The notes under the pieces were generated by a model. That model made no database searches. It had not been told where the DNA came from and was given only the letters and a program-made list of their open reading frames with translations. Shown piece after piece: positions 8,371 through 16,919 of a stretch of DNA of 64,000 bases (its first letter is position 1; every line of letters begins with the position of its first letter). Origin of the DNA: Mycolicibacterium nivoides (GTDB lineage Bacteria > Actinomycetota > Actinomycetes > Mycobacteriales > Mycobacteriaceae); NCBI RefSeq assembly GCF_003855255.1, contig NZ_CP034072.1, positions 186,001-250,000 of the forward strand. The letters run 5' to 3'. Both the position numbers and the translations under genes were made by a program.

Positions 8371-8988
8371 TCAGTGCTGCCAGGCGTGCAGCAGGTCCTC
8401 GGTTGTGGTCACGGTGGCCAGTAGGGACAGCGTGTTGTCGATGACCGCGTCGGCATAGGCCGTCGGAATTCCGGCGACCGCGTCGCGGGGCAGCACCACC
8501 CGGTACCCGGCGTTGACCGCGTCCATCACCAGATTGACGATCGCGATGTTCACCGAGACTCCCACGGCCACGATGGTGCGCACCCCGAGGTTGCGCAGGA
8601 TCGCGTCCAGGTCGGTGCCGCCCATCGGACCCAGGCCGTGCCAACGGGCCAGCACGAGGTCGTCCGGTTCCGGTCCGAATTCGGGAAGCAACGTGGCGCC
8701 CGGGGTGCCTGGCAGAATGCCCACGTCGTTACGGCCGATGGCGAAGATCTTGGCGTTGTGGTTGGAACCCAGCCCATCCGGGCGTCGCTGCACCAGGCAG
8801 TGCACCACCCGGGCCGAGGCGGCCCGCGCTGCCGGCAGCAGTCGGGTGATGTTGGGTAGCGCCTCCCGGCGGGCCTCGTCGGCCAGTGCGGCCAGCCCGG
8901 CGTCGGGACCGACCACTGCGCCTTGGCATTCCTGGGTGATGATCGCGGTGTGCTCGGGGGCGACCAGTTCGGTCAGGTCGATCTTCAT
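8371..8988 (-). CDS. Isochorismatase-superfamily protein with substituted catalytic residues
   Basis: 205 residues with the Rossmann-like fold signature of the isochorismatase/cysteine hydrolase superfamily: N-terminal TAIITQECQG, central RWHGLGPMGGTDLDAIL, and GVRTIVAVGVSVNIAIV. In active members the triad is Asp, Lys and Cys; by hand alignment the positions here are Glu20, Arg115 and Ser135 (VGVSVN instead of GVCTN). The protein may therefore be a non-classical hydrolase or a binding protein. Its stop overlaps the upstream Rieske gene start by ATGA, and FadD follows after 32 bp, so it belongs to that operon. Function unknown beyond family. Confidence 0.8.
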   Translation of the reverse strand: MKIDLTELVAPEHTAIITQECQGAVVGPDAGLAALADEARREALPNITRLLPAARAASARVVHCLVQRRPDGLGSNHNAKIFAIGRNDVGILPGTPGATLLPEFGPEPDDLVLARWHGLGPMGGTDLDAILRNLGVRTIVAVGVSVNIAIVNLVMDAVNAGYRVVLPRDAVAGIPTAYADAVIDNTLSLLATVTTTEDLLHAWQH

Positions 8989-10001
8989 GAGACGGCGACT
9001 GCGCTGTCCACAGGTGGCACCTCATAAAACTGGGTGGCCCACTTGCGCATGGCCATATACGGTTTCGCGTCGATCTTGGCCAGCGGCGGATGCTCGACGT
9101 ACTTCTGGTAGCGCCAGATGTCGCAGTCCTCCCACACGGTCTTGAGGAACTGCTTCTCGACCTGCTTGCGGACCTGCTCGGGCGGGATGTCGGAGGTCTC
9201 ACCCGGGAGCTTGGGCCACCAGATCGAATAGAACATGTCCGACACCTCGTCGTCGACCGGGGTGCAGGCGAAGATCAGCCGGTGGTTGGACGAGCCTTCG
9301 AAGGCGCTCATGGCGAAGCCGAGGCCGGAGAAGTGGCTGTGAATCCGCAGCGCCATCTTGTCCGGATCGTCACTGCGGGCATCGGGCCAGCCCGTCAGGA
9401 ATCGCCATTCCTCGTCGACGTGCTCCCAGTGCAGGCACACCGGGGTCACGGTCGCGCCGTGGACGTAGCGGAAATGTGAACTGTCCGGACCGTTCTCGGC
9501 CACGATCTGCGGGTGGACCGGGATCGCGTCGGCCCGGCTGGAGAACTCCGGGTAGGGCCGGTAGTAGGCATCCGGATCGGTTTCGAACTGCGGGAACTTA
9601 CCGAAGATGTCGGGCAGTTCCCACTGTGGTTCCTTGCCATCGGGCTGATACCACATGAAGACGCAGCCGTATTGCTCCTTGACCGGGTAAGAGCGCAGCC
9701 GCAGACCACGGTTGGGCTTGTCGGGCTGATAGGGGATGTAGGTGTTGTTGCCTTCAGGGCCCCACCGCCAGCCGTGGAACGGGCACTCGACGCAGTCGCC
9801 GACAACCTTGCCGCCGTGGCCGATGTGGGCGCCCAGGTGCTTGCAGTGCGCTTCCAACACATGAAGCTCGCCGGACTCGTCACGGTAGGCGGCGAGGTCC
9901 TCGCCAAAGTACTTCAGCGCCTTCACATCGCCGACCTCGTACTCGGCCGACCAGCCGATCATGAACCAGCCGGTGACCTTCCAGGTGAACGGCACTTTCA
10001 T
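8985..10001 (-). CDS. Rieske non-haem iron oxygenase, KshA-like
   Basis: 338 residues. The N-terminal Rieske domain has CKHLGAHIGHGG (C-x-H) and CPFHGW (C-x2-H) for the [2Fe-2S] cluster; the C-terminal catalytic domain has DSSHFRYVH, supplying two His ligands, with a later Asp in WEDCDIW. Overall layout, including the IPYQPD stretch after the Rieske domain, resembles KshA, the oxygenase of 3-ketosteroid 9-alpha-hydroxylase, but steroid specificity cannot be assumed. It needs a reductase partner, not seen in the window. First gene of a three-gene operon, start ATG 10001, with operator 5 at 10050-10070. Likely hydroxylates a ring intermediate. Confidence 0.9.
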   Translation of the reverse strand: MKVPFTWKVTGWFMIGWSAEYEVGDVKALKYFGEDLAAYRDESGELHVLEAHCKHLGAHIGHGGKVVGDCVECPFHGWRWGPEGNNTYIPYQPDKPNRGLRLRSYPVKEQYGCVFMWYQPDGKEPQWELPDIFGKFPQFETDPDAYYRPYPEFSSRADAIPVHPQIVAENGPDSSHFRYVHGATVTPVCLHWEHVDEEWRFLTGWPDARSDDPDKMALRIHSHFSGLGFAMSAFEGSSNHRLIFACTPVDDEVSDMFYSIWWPKLPGETSDIPPEQVRKQVEKQFLKTVWEDCDIWRYQKYVEHPPLAKIDAKPYMAMRKWATQFYEVPPVDSAVAVS

Positions 10002-10049
10002 GGCCAGCTTCCTCCCGTTTCACTGCTCTCGCAATACGTACGGAAGACA

Positions 10050-10070
10050 TTACAGTAGCTATTACTGCAG
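10050..10070. promoter_or_regulatory. Operator site 5
   Basis: TTACAGTAG, CTA, TTACTGCAG. Good 9-3-9 match, 49 bp upstream of the Rieske oxygenase start and in the spacer shared with the SnoaL-like gene. Confidence 0.65.
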
Positions 10071-10115
10071 AGAAAGGGCGCACGGTTGGAATCGGCCGAC
10101 GACCAACTGAGGCTC

Positions 10116-10136
10116 TTACCGTATAGTTCGCCGCAG
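10116..10136. promoter_or_regulatory. Operator site 6 (one strong half)
   Basis: TTACCGTAT, AGT, TCGCCGCAG. The left half is close to the motif and the right half is weak. It is 20 bp before the TTG start of the SnoaL-like gene. Confidence 0.45.
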
Positions 10137-10155
10137 CCGACCAGGAGGTGATCCG

Positions 10156-10590
10156 TTGTCCGACGACATCGAGGCGATCAAGCAGCTCAAGGCGCGTTAC
10201 TGCCGGTTCCTGGATACCAAGGACATCGACGCGTGGCGAGCACTGTTCGTCGATGACGTGGTGGTGAAGCTCGACATGGCCGTCTCCACCGGAGGTGCCG
10301 ACCCGCAGACGGCCCCACCGCTGAACAGTTTCGACGAGTTCTTCCCGGTGGTGTGGGGCGGTGTCGAGAACGCGGCCACGGTGCACCACTGCCACACCCC
10401 GGAGATCATGTTGACCTCCGACACCACCGCGACCGGCATTTGGGCCATGGAGGACATGTTGTTCTTCCCCGATGGCAGCGAACTGCACGGGGCGGGCCAT
10501 TACCACGAGACCTACGAAAAGCGCGACGGCACATGGCAGATCACGAGCCTGCACCTGACCCGGACGCTGTTGAAGTTCAAGACGGCCTAG
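10156..10590 (+). CDS. SnoaL/NTF2-like small protein
   Basis: 144 residues with the cone-shaped NTF2-like fold pattern: helical start (IEAIKQLKARYCRFLDTKDIDAWRALF), VHHCHTPEIML and a closing strand (ETYEKRDGTWQITSLHLTRT). Members include ketosteroid isomerases, dehydratases and proteins of unknown role. The TTG start is fixed by a strong CCAGGAGGTG. Located opposite the Rieske operon across a spacer with two operators, so probably in the same regulon. A dehydratase or isomerase acting on a ring intermediate is plausible but not shown. Confidence 0.8.
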   Translation: MSDDIEAIKQLKARYCRFLDTKDIDAWRALFVDDVVVKLDMAVSTGGADPQTAPPLNSFDEFFPVVWGGVENAATVHHCHTPEIMLTSDTTATGIWAMEDMLFFPDGSELHGAGHYHETYEKRDGTWQITSLHLTRTLLKFKTA

Positions 10591-10651
10591 CCGGCTGAGC
10601 TGCCGCGCGCGAAACGCTGTTGCGAGAATCGCGTGGATCACCGCCACCGCG

Positions 10652-11016
10652 TTACGAACGTGATTCCGAGACAGCTTGCTCTGCGCCGAGATCCATCGCT
10701 TCACCAAAAGCCTTGATGTAGTCGAGCGCACCCTGTGGGCTGCTGCCATCGACATGTACGACCGCCCAAGTGGCGCCGTGTCCGGTGAGTTCGGCGAGGG
10801 CGTCGCGGGCACGTCGCAGCGAGGCGGCGTCATCCAGGTCGGTATGTGGGCACACCACCTGGATGTCGACCGTCGACGGGTCCCGGCCGGCGTCCGCGAG
10901 CCGATTGCGCAGTCGCGCTAGGGCGGCCCCGAACTGCTCGGTGTTCTCGATGGCCGCAGTGCTCGCTCAGTGCGATCGCCGAGAAGCCCGCCGCCTCGGC
11001 CCAAGGTGTACTTCAT
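10652..11016 (-). pseudogene. Internally deleted LLM-class oxidoreductase
   Basis: An ATG at 11016 with GGAG upstream begins MKYTLG, but the frame is soon lost. A second frame carries AEAAGFSAIALSEHC, a typical LLM N-terminal segment, and a third frame (stop at 10652) carries an LLM-like C-terminus including ALARLRNRLADAGRDPSTVD and ALDYIKAFGEAM. About 180 central residues expected for a luciferase-like F420 enzyme are missing. Three pieces in three frames with an intact start region point to decay by deletion and frameshift, not a real 68-residue gene. Operator 7 upstream is still well conserved. Confidence 0.65.
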
Positions 11017-11049
11017 CGGTCTTCTCCGTTTCTGACCCGTTTCAGAGTG

Positions 11050-11070
11050 CTACTGAAAGCATTACCGTAA
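11050..11070. promoter_or_regulatory. Operator site 7
   Basis: CTACTGAAA, GCA, TTACCGTAA. It lies between the LLM pseudogene (start 11016, minus strand) and the dehydrogenase gene at 11107 (plus strand), 36 bp from the latter. Confidence 0.6.
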
Positions 11071-11106
11071 CATCCATCGTTGGTCGTCAACTGGGATGGA
11101 GTAGCG

Positions 11107-12126
11107 ATGGATCGCCGGCGAAAAGTACTCGTGATGGGCGCAAGCGGAAACGTGGGAGCCTGTGTCACCCGTCAACTAGTCGAGCGGGGCGATGACGTGC
11201 GGGTGCTGCTGCGGAGGAGTAGTTCGACCAAGGGCATCGAGGGTCTCGACGTCGAACGGTGTTACGGGGATATCTTCGACACCGATGCGGTGGCGGCGGC
11301 GATGACCGACCGGGACGTGGTGTTCTACTGCGTCGTCGACACCCGCGCCCACCTGGCCGACCCGGCGCCACTGTTCTCCACCAACGTCGAGGGCCTGCGT
11401 AATGTCCTCGACGTCGCGATGGATGCCGACCTGCAGCGCTTCGTCTTTCTCAGCACCATCGGAACGATCGCGGTCGGTGACGACGGCGCGACCGTCGATG
11501 AGGACACCCCGTTCAACTGGGCCGGCAAAGGCGGCCCGTACATCGAGTCGCGGCGCCAGGCCGAAGACCTGGTGCTGTCCTACGCCAGGCAGCACGGATT
11601 GCCCGCTGTGGCGATGTGTGTGTCCAACCCGTACGGACCGCCCGACTGGCAGCCGAGACAGGGTGCGCTCGTCGCGATGGCCGCGTTCGGCAAGTTGCCC
11701 GTGTACGTGCGCGGTGTCGGTTCCGAGGTGGTTGGGATAGACGACGCGGCCGATGCACTCATCCGGGCGGCCGAGCATGGCCGGATCGGCGAACGCTACA
11801 TCGTGTCCGAAGGCTATATGTCACAGCGCCAGATGTTCACCACGGCTGCGGAGGCAGTGGGTGCGCGACCGCCGCGATTCGGCATCCCCATGGCCCCGCT
11901 GTATGTCTTCGGCTGGTTCGCCGGCTTGTCGAATCGGTTGTTCGGCACTGACTTTCCGATGAACCTCACCGCCGCGCGACTGATGTGGCTGACCTCGCCC
12001 GCGGACCACGGCAAGGCGACCCGTGAGCTGGGGTGGAAACCGGCACCCACCGCCGAATCGATCAGCCGGGCCGCGCAGTTCTACGTCGACCGCAGGAACC
12101 GCGACGAGAAAGTCATCGACTTGTGA
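11107..12126 (+). CDS. NAD(P)-dependent epimerase / 3-beta-HSD-like dehydrogenase
   Basis: 339 residues of the extended SDR type. N-terminal VLVMGASGNVGACVTRQL is the GxxGxxG nucleotide site; FLSTIGTIAV and an active-site Tyr with downstream residues (PYIESRRQAEDLVL) occupy the usual catalytic region. Related to 3-beta-hydroxysteroid dehydrogenases and sugar/flavonoid reductases. ATG 11107 is preferred over TTG 11080 because a GGGATGGAG site precedes it. Its stop overlaps the GTG start of the next gene (GTGA), so dehydrogenase, flavin monooxygenase and hydrolase are translated as one unit under operator 7. Likely makes the ketone used by the next enzyme. Confidence 0.87.
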   Translation: MDRRRKVLVMGASGNVGACVTRQLVERGDDVRVLLRRSSSTKGIEGLDVERCYGDIFDTDAVAAAMTDRDVVFYCVVDTRAHLADPAPLFSTNVEGLRNVLDVAMDADLQRFVFLSTIGTIAVGDDGATVDEDTPFNWAGKGGPYIESRRQAEDLVLSYARQHGLPAVAMCVSNPYGPPDWQPRQGALVAMAAFGKLPVYVRGVGSEVVGIDDAADALIRAAEHGRIGERYIVSEGYMSQRQMFTTAAEAVGARPPRFGIPMAPLYVFGWFAGLSNRLFGTDFPMNLTAARLMWLTSPADHGKATRELGWKPAPTAESISRAAQFYVDRRNRDEKVIDL

Positions 12127-13739
12127 GCAACGCCGATCTCGATGCGATCGTCGTCGGTGCCGGATTCTCCGGCTTGTACGCACTGCACCGGCTACGGGAG
12201 CAGGGCCTGCGGGTGCGGATTCTGGAGAAGGCCGACGCCGTCGGCGGTACCTGGCTGGTCAACCGGTATCCGGGTGCGCGCTGTGACATCGAGAGCGTCG
12301 AATACTCGTACAGCTTCAGCGATGAGATCCAGCAGGAGTGGGTCTGGACCGAGACGATGCCGGCCCAACCTGAGGTCGAGGCGTACCTCAACTTCGTCGC
12401 CGACCGACTCGACCTGCGCCGCGACATCGCATTCGGCACCGAGGTCGTCACGATGACCTTCGAAGAGGCCACATCTCTGTGGTCGGTCACCACCGCCGAC
12501 GGGCAGACGCTGCGCACGCCGTTCGTGGTGGCCGCCACCGGAATCCTGTCGGTGCCACTGGAACCCGATATCCCGGGAATGAGCCGATTCGCCGGCGCGT
12601 CGCTGTTCACCAGCCGCTGGCCGCGCGAGGGCGTCGACCTCGCGGGCAAGCGGGTCGGGGTGATCGGCACCGGGTCCACCGGTGTTCAGCTGATTCCGGT
12701 GGTGGCCGGGCAGTGCGAACATCTCACGGTGTTCCAGCGGTCCCCGGCGTTCACCCTGCCGTGGCAGGTCCGGCCCTTCGAACCCGGCGAACTCGACGCG
12801 CTCAAGGCCGACTACGCGGCCATCCGCGCTGCGCAGCGGGAGCATCCGGTCGGGGCGGCTCGGCTCAGTGCGTTCTCGGTGTTCCTCGAGATGCTGGTGC
12901 GGCCGCCGGTGAAATCCGCGTCGCCCGAAGAGAAGCGGCACGCCGTCGAAGAACACGGCGTCATGGGCGCCCTGAACTGGGGTGACGTCTTCTTCGACAT
13001 CGACGCCAACCGGATGGCCACCGAGCTGTACGGCCAGGCCGTGGCCCGCATCGTCACCGACCCACACACGGCGGCCTCGTTGACACCCAGTCACCCGTTC
13101 GCCTGCAAGCGGCCGATCATCGACCAGGGTTACTACGACACCTACAACCGGGACAACGTCACCCTGGTCGATCTGCGCAAGGGCGGCATCCGTGAGGTGA
13201 CCACCACTGGGATTTCCACCGAGCAAGGAGATTTCGACCTGGACGTGATCGTGTACGCCACCGGATTCGACGCCATGACCGGCGCGTTGAGCCGGATCGA
13301 CGTACGTGGCCGGGACGGGCTGGTGCTGGGGGAGTACTGGTCCAAGGAGGGCGGACTGTCCTATCTGGGTTTGGCCGTGGCCGGATTCCCGAATCTGTTC
13401 ACGATCCAGGGGCCGGGAAGCCCATCGGCGGCGACGAATTTCGTGGCGGCCCTGGAACAACACGTCGAGTGGATCGCGGAGTGCATCGCGTACCTGAGAG
13501 CCGGCGGCCATCGGAGTATCGAGGCGACGCCCCAGGCGCAGGCCGAATGGGTTGAACACACCACGGCACTGGTGGCTCCCACCGTGTTGGTGCACCCGAG
13601 CTGCAACTCGTGGTACAACGGCGGCAACGTACCGGGTAAGAAGAGGATGTACCTGGGATACACCGCAGGCATCCCCGAGTACCGTCGCCGCTGTGACGAG
13701 ATCGCAGCTGACGGCTACCCGGGATTCACCATTGCTTAG
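12123..13739 (+). CDS. Flavin-containing monooxygenase, Baeyer-Villiger-type with altered fingerprint
   Basis: 538 residues. FAD site IVVGAGFSGLYALHRLR, NADPH site RVGVIGTGSTGVQLIPVV, GTWLVNRYPGARCD and the late ATGFD motif match class B BVMOs such as cyclohexanone monooxygenase, which insert oxygen next to a ketone to give an ester or lactone. The diagnostic FxGxxxHxxxW(P) is FAGASLFTSRWP here, with Phe162 where His is expected. The GTG start overlaps the previous stop by 4 bp. The adjacent dehydrogenase and esterase-like hydrolase are the expected partners of a BVMO, so the context favours that activity in spite of the substitution. Confidence 0.85.
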   Translation: MSNADLDAIVVGAGFSGLYALHRLREQGLRVRILEKADAVGGTWLVNRYPGARCDIESVEYSYSFSDEIQQEWVWTETMPAQPEVEAYLNFVADRLDLRRDIAFGTEVVTMTFEEATSLWSVTTADGQTLRTPFVVAATGILSVPLEPDIPGMSRFAGASLFTSRWPREGVDLAGKRVGVIGTGSTGVQLIPVVAGQCEHLTVFQRSPAFTLPWQVRPFEPGELDALKADYAAIRAAQREHPVGAARLSAFSVFLEMLVRPPVKSASPEEKRHAVEEHGVMGALNWGDVFFDIDANRMATELYGQAVARIVTDPHTAASLTPSHPFACKRPIIDQGYYDTYNRDNVTLVDLRKGGIREVTTTGISTEQGDFDLDVIVYATGFDAMTGALSRIDVRGRDGLVLGEYWSKEGGLSYLGLAVAGFPNLFTIQGPGSPSAATNFVAALEQHVEWIAECIAYLRAGGHRSIEATPQAQAEWVEHTTALVAPTVLVHPSCNSWYNGGNVPGKKRMYLGYTAGIPEYRRRCDEIAADGYPGFTIA

Positions 13740-14817
13740 GGCTACCCGCATAGCGTGGGAGCTCGGTGGCGTGGTGCCGCGCTCGGTGGGCGCACTGGCA
13801 GGCGCGGGGGATTGGAATCCGCTGTCGGTCACTGGCCTGCGGCAGCTCGGCGAGGTCACCCTCGACGAACTCGTGGTGACCGGTATGACGCTGACCGGTC
13901 CACCGCCGCAGCTGTCGCGTCCGCTGGGTGAATACCAGTGGGCCGCCGACGAACTGGGCGCGCTCGAAATCGATGTGGCGCACCCCTGCCCGGATGCGCT
14001 ACAGGTCGAACACATCCGGCCTCGCCGATTCGGGGCGCTGACATTCGAAGAGCTGGTCTTCGATCACGATCCCGCGTTGCCGGCCTCGGTGCTGGCCGAT
14101 GGTCACGGTGGAGTCGCCACGGCCAGGGCGCGGTTGTACCGCTGCGGCGACGATGCGCGGCCCTGGCTGATCTGGGTGCACGGGGCCGGTCAGGGCGATC
14201 CGATGGATCTACTGGTCGCCCGGGTTCGACGTCTGCGGGATATGGGGTTCAACGTTGCCCTGCCCGTGCAACCGGGGCACGGTGCACGGCGGCAGTCGTG
14301 GCCGGAGTATCCCGCCCGTGATCCGCTGGCCAATGTCGCCGGCACGATGCGGGCGGTGTCGGAGGTACGGGCGCTGATCGGCTGGCTGGAACCGCAGGCA
14401 TCGTCGATTGCGGTGGCCGGTTTGTCGCTGGGTAGCGCAGTGGCGGCGCTGGTGTCACATCTGGATGCCCGGGTCGACGCGGTGGCGCTGTACACGCCGA
14501 TCCTGGGCCTCAACACCATGATCGGGATGCACTTGGGCCGCTGGGGATCAGCGGGACAGCAGTCGGCGCAGCAGTTGCGATCGGCCACGGTGGCGGCGAT
14601 GACCTCAGTGATCGACCCGCTGCGCACCCGGCCGCGTGCCGAGCGGCGTCTCATCGTCGGTGCCTGGCATGACCAGATGGCCATGCGCAGTTCGGCATTG
14701 GCCATGCACGAGCAATGGGGAGGAGAACTCCACTGGCACGACGGCAGTCATGTCGGGCACCTGTTTTCCGGTGCGGTGCAGGACGCGACCGAGCGGTTCC
14801 TAACGACCGTAGCTTGA
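13732..14817 (+). CDS. Alpha/beta hydrolase
   Basis: About 361 residues. The nucleophile elbow is AGLSLGSAVAAL (G-x-S-x-G), with an upstream WVHGAGQGDPMD oxyanion-type motif and a late HDGSHVGHL that could supply the catalytic His. TTG 13732 overlaps the monooxygenase stop and is the best coupled start; a later in-frame GTG is possible, so the exact N-terminus is uncertain. Position after a BVMO-like gene suggests hydrolysis of the ester or lactone. The 3' end overlaps the convergent TetR gene by 18 bp. Confidence 0.8.
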   Translation: MLRATRIAWELGGVVPRSVGALAGAGDWNPLSVTGLRQLGEVTLDELVVTGMTLTGPPPQLSRPLGEYQWAADELGALEIDVAHPCPDALQVEHIRPRRFGALTFEELVFDHDPALPASVLADGHGGVATARARLYRCGDDARPWLIWVHGAGQGDPMDLLVARVRRLRDMGFNVALPVQPGHGARRQSWPEYPARDPLANVAGTMRAVSEVRALIGWLEPQASSIAVAGLSLGSAVAALVSHLDARVDAVALYTPILGLNTMIGMHLGRWGSAGQQSAQQLRSATVAAMTSVIDPLRTRPRAERRLIVGAWHDQMAMRSSALAMHEQWGGELHWHDGSHVGHLFSGAVQDATERFLTTVA

Positions 14818-15408
14818 CGTGATCCGGGCCCGAACACAGTCGATCTCACGGTCGAGATCGTGGTCCTCGGGCAGAACCACCCACTGGAAAGCGATACCGA
14901 AGATCGATCCGGTGATGTCTCGCAGCGCCATGTCGACATCGATGTCGGGCCGTAGTGAACCGTCGGCGATACCGGTACGCAGGCCGGCCTCGATCTTGAC
15001 GGCGGCCCCGGCCAACTGGGCGCGCACGCCGTCGCGCAGCGGCGACGTGGTCTTCACCGCCTCGAATGCCGATACGAACATGGCCCTGGTCACCGCGGCA
15101 TCTTCGGCGTGAATCTCCTGCACGCGGTCGAAATGTGCCAGTACCTGCTGCAGCCCGGTGGCGCCAGGCTCGGGGTCGGGATTCAGGCGCGCCACGTACA
15201 CGTCCTGGAAGGCGTCGAGGATGGCGTCCTTGCTGCCGTAGCGGGCGTGCACCATGGCCCGGCTGTACCCGGCCCGCCGGCCGATCTCGGCGGCAGTCGT
15301 TGCTTCCCAGCCTTTTTCGACGATCAACTCGGCGGCAGCCTGCAGCAGCCGCCGCGACGACTGCTCGACGCGCTCCGGCTGCGTGAGGCCGTGGGCTGGG
15401 GAGGGCAC
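14800..15408 (-). CDS. TetR-family regulator (second, local)
   Basis: 202 residues. N-terminal helix-turn-helix: LLQAAAELIVEKGWEATTAA followed by IGRRAGYSRAMVHARYGSKD. GTG start at 15408. It is divergent from the phosphotransferase gene, and a 17-bp perfect palindrome sits in the 68-bp spacer, so it most likely represses the phosphotransferase, SnoaL and LLM genes and itself. That palindrome differs from the TTACNGTAA sites, so this is a separate control circuit inside the island. Confidence 0.9.
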   Translation of the reverse strand: MPSPAHGLTQPERVEQSSRRLLQAAAELIVEKGWEATTAAEIGRRAGYSRAMVHARYGSKDAILDAFQDVYVARLNPDPEPGATGLQQVLAHFDRVQEIHAEDAAVTRAMFVSAFEAVKTTSPLRDGVRAQLAGAAVKIEAGLRTGIADGSLRPDIDVDMALRDITGSIFGIAFQWVVLPEDHDLDREIDCVRARITSSYGR

Positions 15409-15428
15409 CCTTGCATATTAGATGGTCG

Positions 15429-15445
15429 ACAACTAACTTAGTTGT
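15429..15445. promoter_or_regulatory. Palindromic operator for the second TetR
   Basis: ACAACTAA, C, TTAGTTGT: a perfect 8-1-8 palindrome 20 bp from the TetR start and 31 bp from the divergent phosphotransferase start. Placement and symmetry are typical of a TetR operator. Confidence 0.7.
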
Positions 15446-15476
15446 TCAGCGTCAAATTTCTGTGCGGAGGTCGACG

Positions 15477-16523
15477 ATGACGTCAGTCGCAGTGCCCTAT
15501 TCCGGACCGGTGCCCACGGGCATCGATGAGGTCACCGCGCCCTGGTTGACCGAGGCACTGGGTGCACAGGTGACGGAGGTGCGGGCCGAGCGGATTGCTC
15601 TGGACACCGGATTTTCCGCGGCGCTGTACCGGGTCCATCTACGCGGATCCGCTGATGTGCCAGAGACTCTGATCGTCAAACTGCCCGCCGACTCACTGGC
15701 CCGTGGCGGGATGGAGATGCTCGGCGGTTACCAACGTGAGCTGTACTTCTACCGGCACGTCGCGCCGGGATCTCCGATTGCCACACCACACTGCTATGTC
15801 GCGCGGATGTCCGGTCCCGACTTCGTGCTCGTGCTCGAAGACCTGCGGGATTGGGAGAACGCCGACCACCTGGCCGGGCTGTCGCTACCGCGTGCGCAGC
15901 TCTGTATCGAGCAGCTGGCCGGTCTGCACACATGGTCGTCCGGCATCGATGATGCGGTACTGCAGGAGTTCCCGAGCATGGACAGCTCGTTGACGCGGGA
16001 CCTGTTCCTGCCTGCGTTCGCGCCCGGGTGGCAGCTCTACCGAGAGCGCACGCGTCAGCCGGTGCCTCCGGCGGTCGCCGCGTTCGCCGAGCGGTTCGCC
16101 GAACTCGCACCCACCGCGCTCTCCGCACTTTCGGACCGGAACATGTTGTTGCACGGAGATATCCGGGCCGACAACATGTTCTTCCGCGAGGATGCGCTGA
16201 AGGTGGTGGACTTCCAGTTGACGGTCCGCGGAGCGGGTGCGGCCGATGTCGCGTATCTGGTCAGCCAGGGCCTGCCCACCGAGGTGCGGCGCGGCCACGA
16301 CATGCAGCTGATGCGTGAATACGTCGGCCAGGTGGACGGGTACGCGTTCGACGAGGCCTGGCGGCATTACCGTTTCGCGACCGCACTGCTGCTGTACATG
16401 CCGGTGGTCGCCCTGCTCACGTGGGACGTCGCCCCCGAACGGTCCCGGCAACTGTGTCTGACACTCATCGACCGGGCCGTCGCGGCCATCGACGATATCG
16501 ATGCCCTGGAGGAGTTTTCATGA
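15477..16523 (+). CDS. Aminoglycoside-phosphotransferase-like kinase (APH/EcKinase family)
   Basis: 348 residues with a protein-kinase-like small-molecule phosphotransferase fold: nucleotide-site Lys in TLIVKLP, the Brenner-type catalytic loop MLLHGDIRADNMFF and the metal-binding VVDFQLTVRGAG. These proteins phosphorylate hydroxyls of small molecules; in mycobacterial catabolic clusters they often sit beside acyl-CoA enzymes, and resistance is not implied. ATG 15477 has GCGGAGGTCGACG upstream. The stop overlaps the next start (ATGA). First gene of a three-gene unit divergent from the second TetR. Confidence 0.83.
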   Translation: MTSVAVPYSGPVPTGIDEVTAPWLTEALGAQVTEVRAERIALDTGFSAALYRVHLRGSADVPETLIVKLPADSLARGGMEMLGGYQRELYFYRHVAPGSPIATPHCYVARMSGPDFVLVLEDLRDWENADHLAGLSLPRAQLCIEQLAGLHTWSSGIDDAVLQEFPSMDSSLTRDLFLPAFAPGWQLYRERTRQPVPPAVAAFAERFAELAPTALSALSDRNMLLHGDIRADNMFFREDALKVVDFQLTVRGAGAADVAYLVSQGLPTEVRRGHDMQLMREYVGQVDGYAFDEAWRHYRFATALLLYMPVVALLTWDVAPERSRQLCLTLIDRAVAAIDDIDALEEFS

Positions 16524-16891
16524 GGACCGCGCGTGAAGTGGTGGAGCGGTACAACTGGGTGGTCTGGAACGAGAAGGACTTCGCCCTTGCCGATGAACTG
16601 TTGGGGGACACCGTCACCCGCCACGACGTGGGCGAGGCGAAGGTGCTCACCCACGAAGAGGCGGTCAACCGGGTGATCGACCACTGGGCGATGTTCGAGA
16701 CGATCCGGTTCGACCTGAATCTGATCGTCGCGGGTGACGACGGCGAGCATGTCGCGATCGTGTACGAATCCCCGATGACCTTCCCGGACGGCAACGCCAT
16801 GACGGTCAGCAGTATGGAGATCTTCCGGGTGATCGGCGGCCGCATCACCGAGGTGTGGAACTGTGGTTACAAGCAAGGAGTTTGGGTATGA
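16520..16891 (+). CDS. SnoaL-like polyketide-cyclase-fold protein
   Basis: 123 residues; N-terminal ARVVERYN-type helix (here REVVERYNWVVWNEKDF), a conserved VTRHD segment, and paired strands ending in GRITEVWNCGYKQGVWV. This is the SnoaL/ester-cyclase branch of the NTF2-like superfamily. The start overlaps the kinase stop by 4 bp and the LLM gene follows after 28 bp, so it is cotranscribed. Role unknown: isomerase or dehydratase are family possibilities. Confidence 0.78.
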   Translation: MRTAREVVERYNWVVWNEKDFALADELLGDTVTRHDVGEAKVLTHEEAVNRVIDHWAMFETIRFDLNLIVAGDDGEHVAIVYESPMTFPDGNAMTVSSMEIFRVIGGRITEVWNCGYKQGVWV

Positions 16892-16919
16892 CCGACGAGC
16901 GCTTGCGCGAGGAGCCGAA

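Noticed and set aside
10652..10858. Intact 68-residue gene on the minus strand
   Set aside because: It begins mid-domain; related pieces in other frames upstream show it is the tail of a broken LLM gene.
15477..16523. Aminoglycoside resistance gene
   Set aside because: The kinase fold alone does not imply resistance; context with SnoaL and LLM genes favours metabolism. The same applies to 39054-40118.
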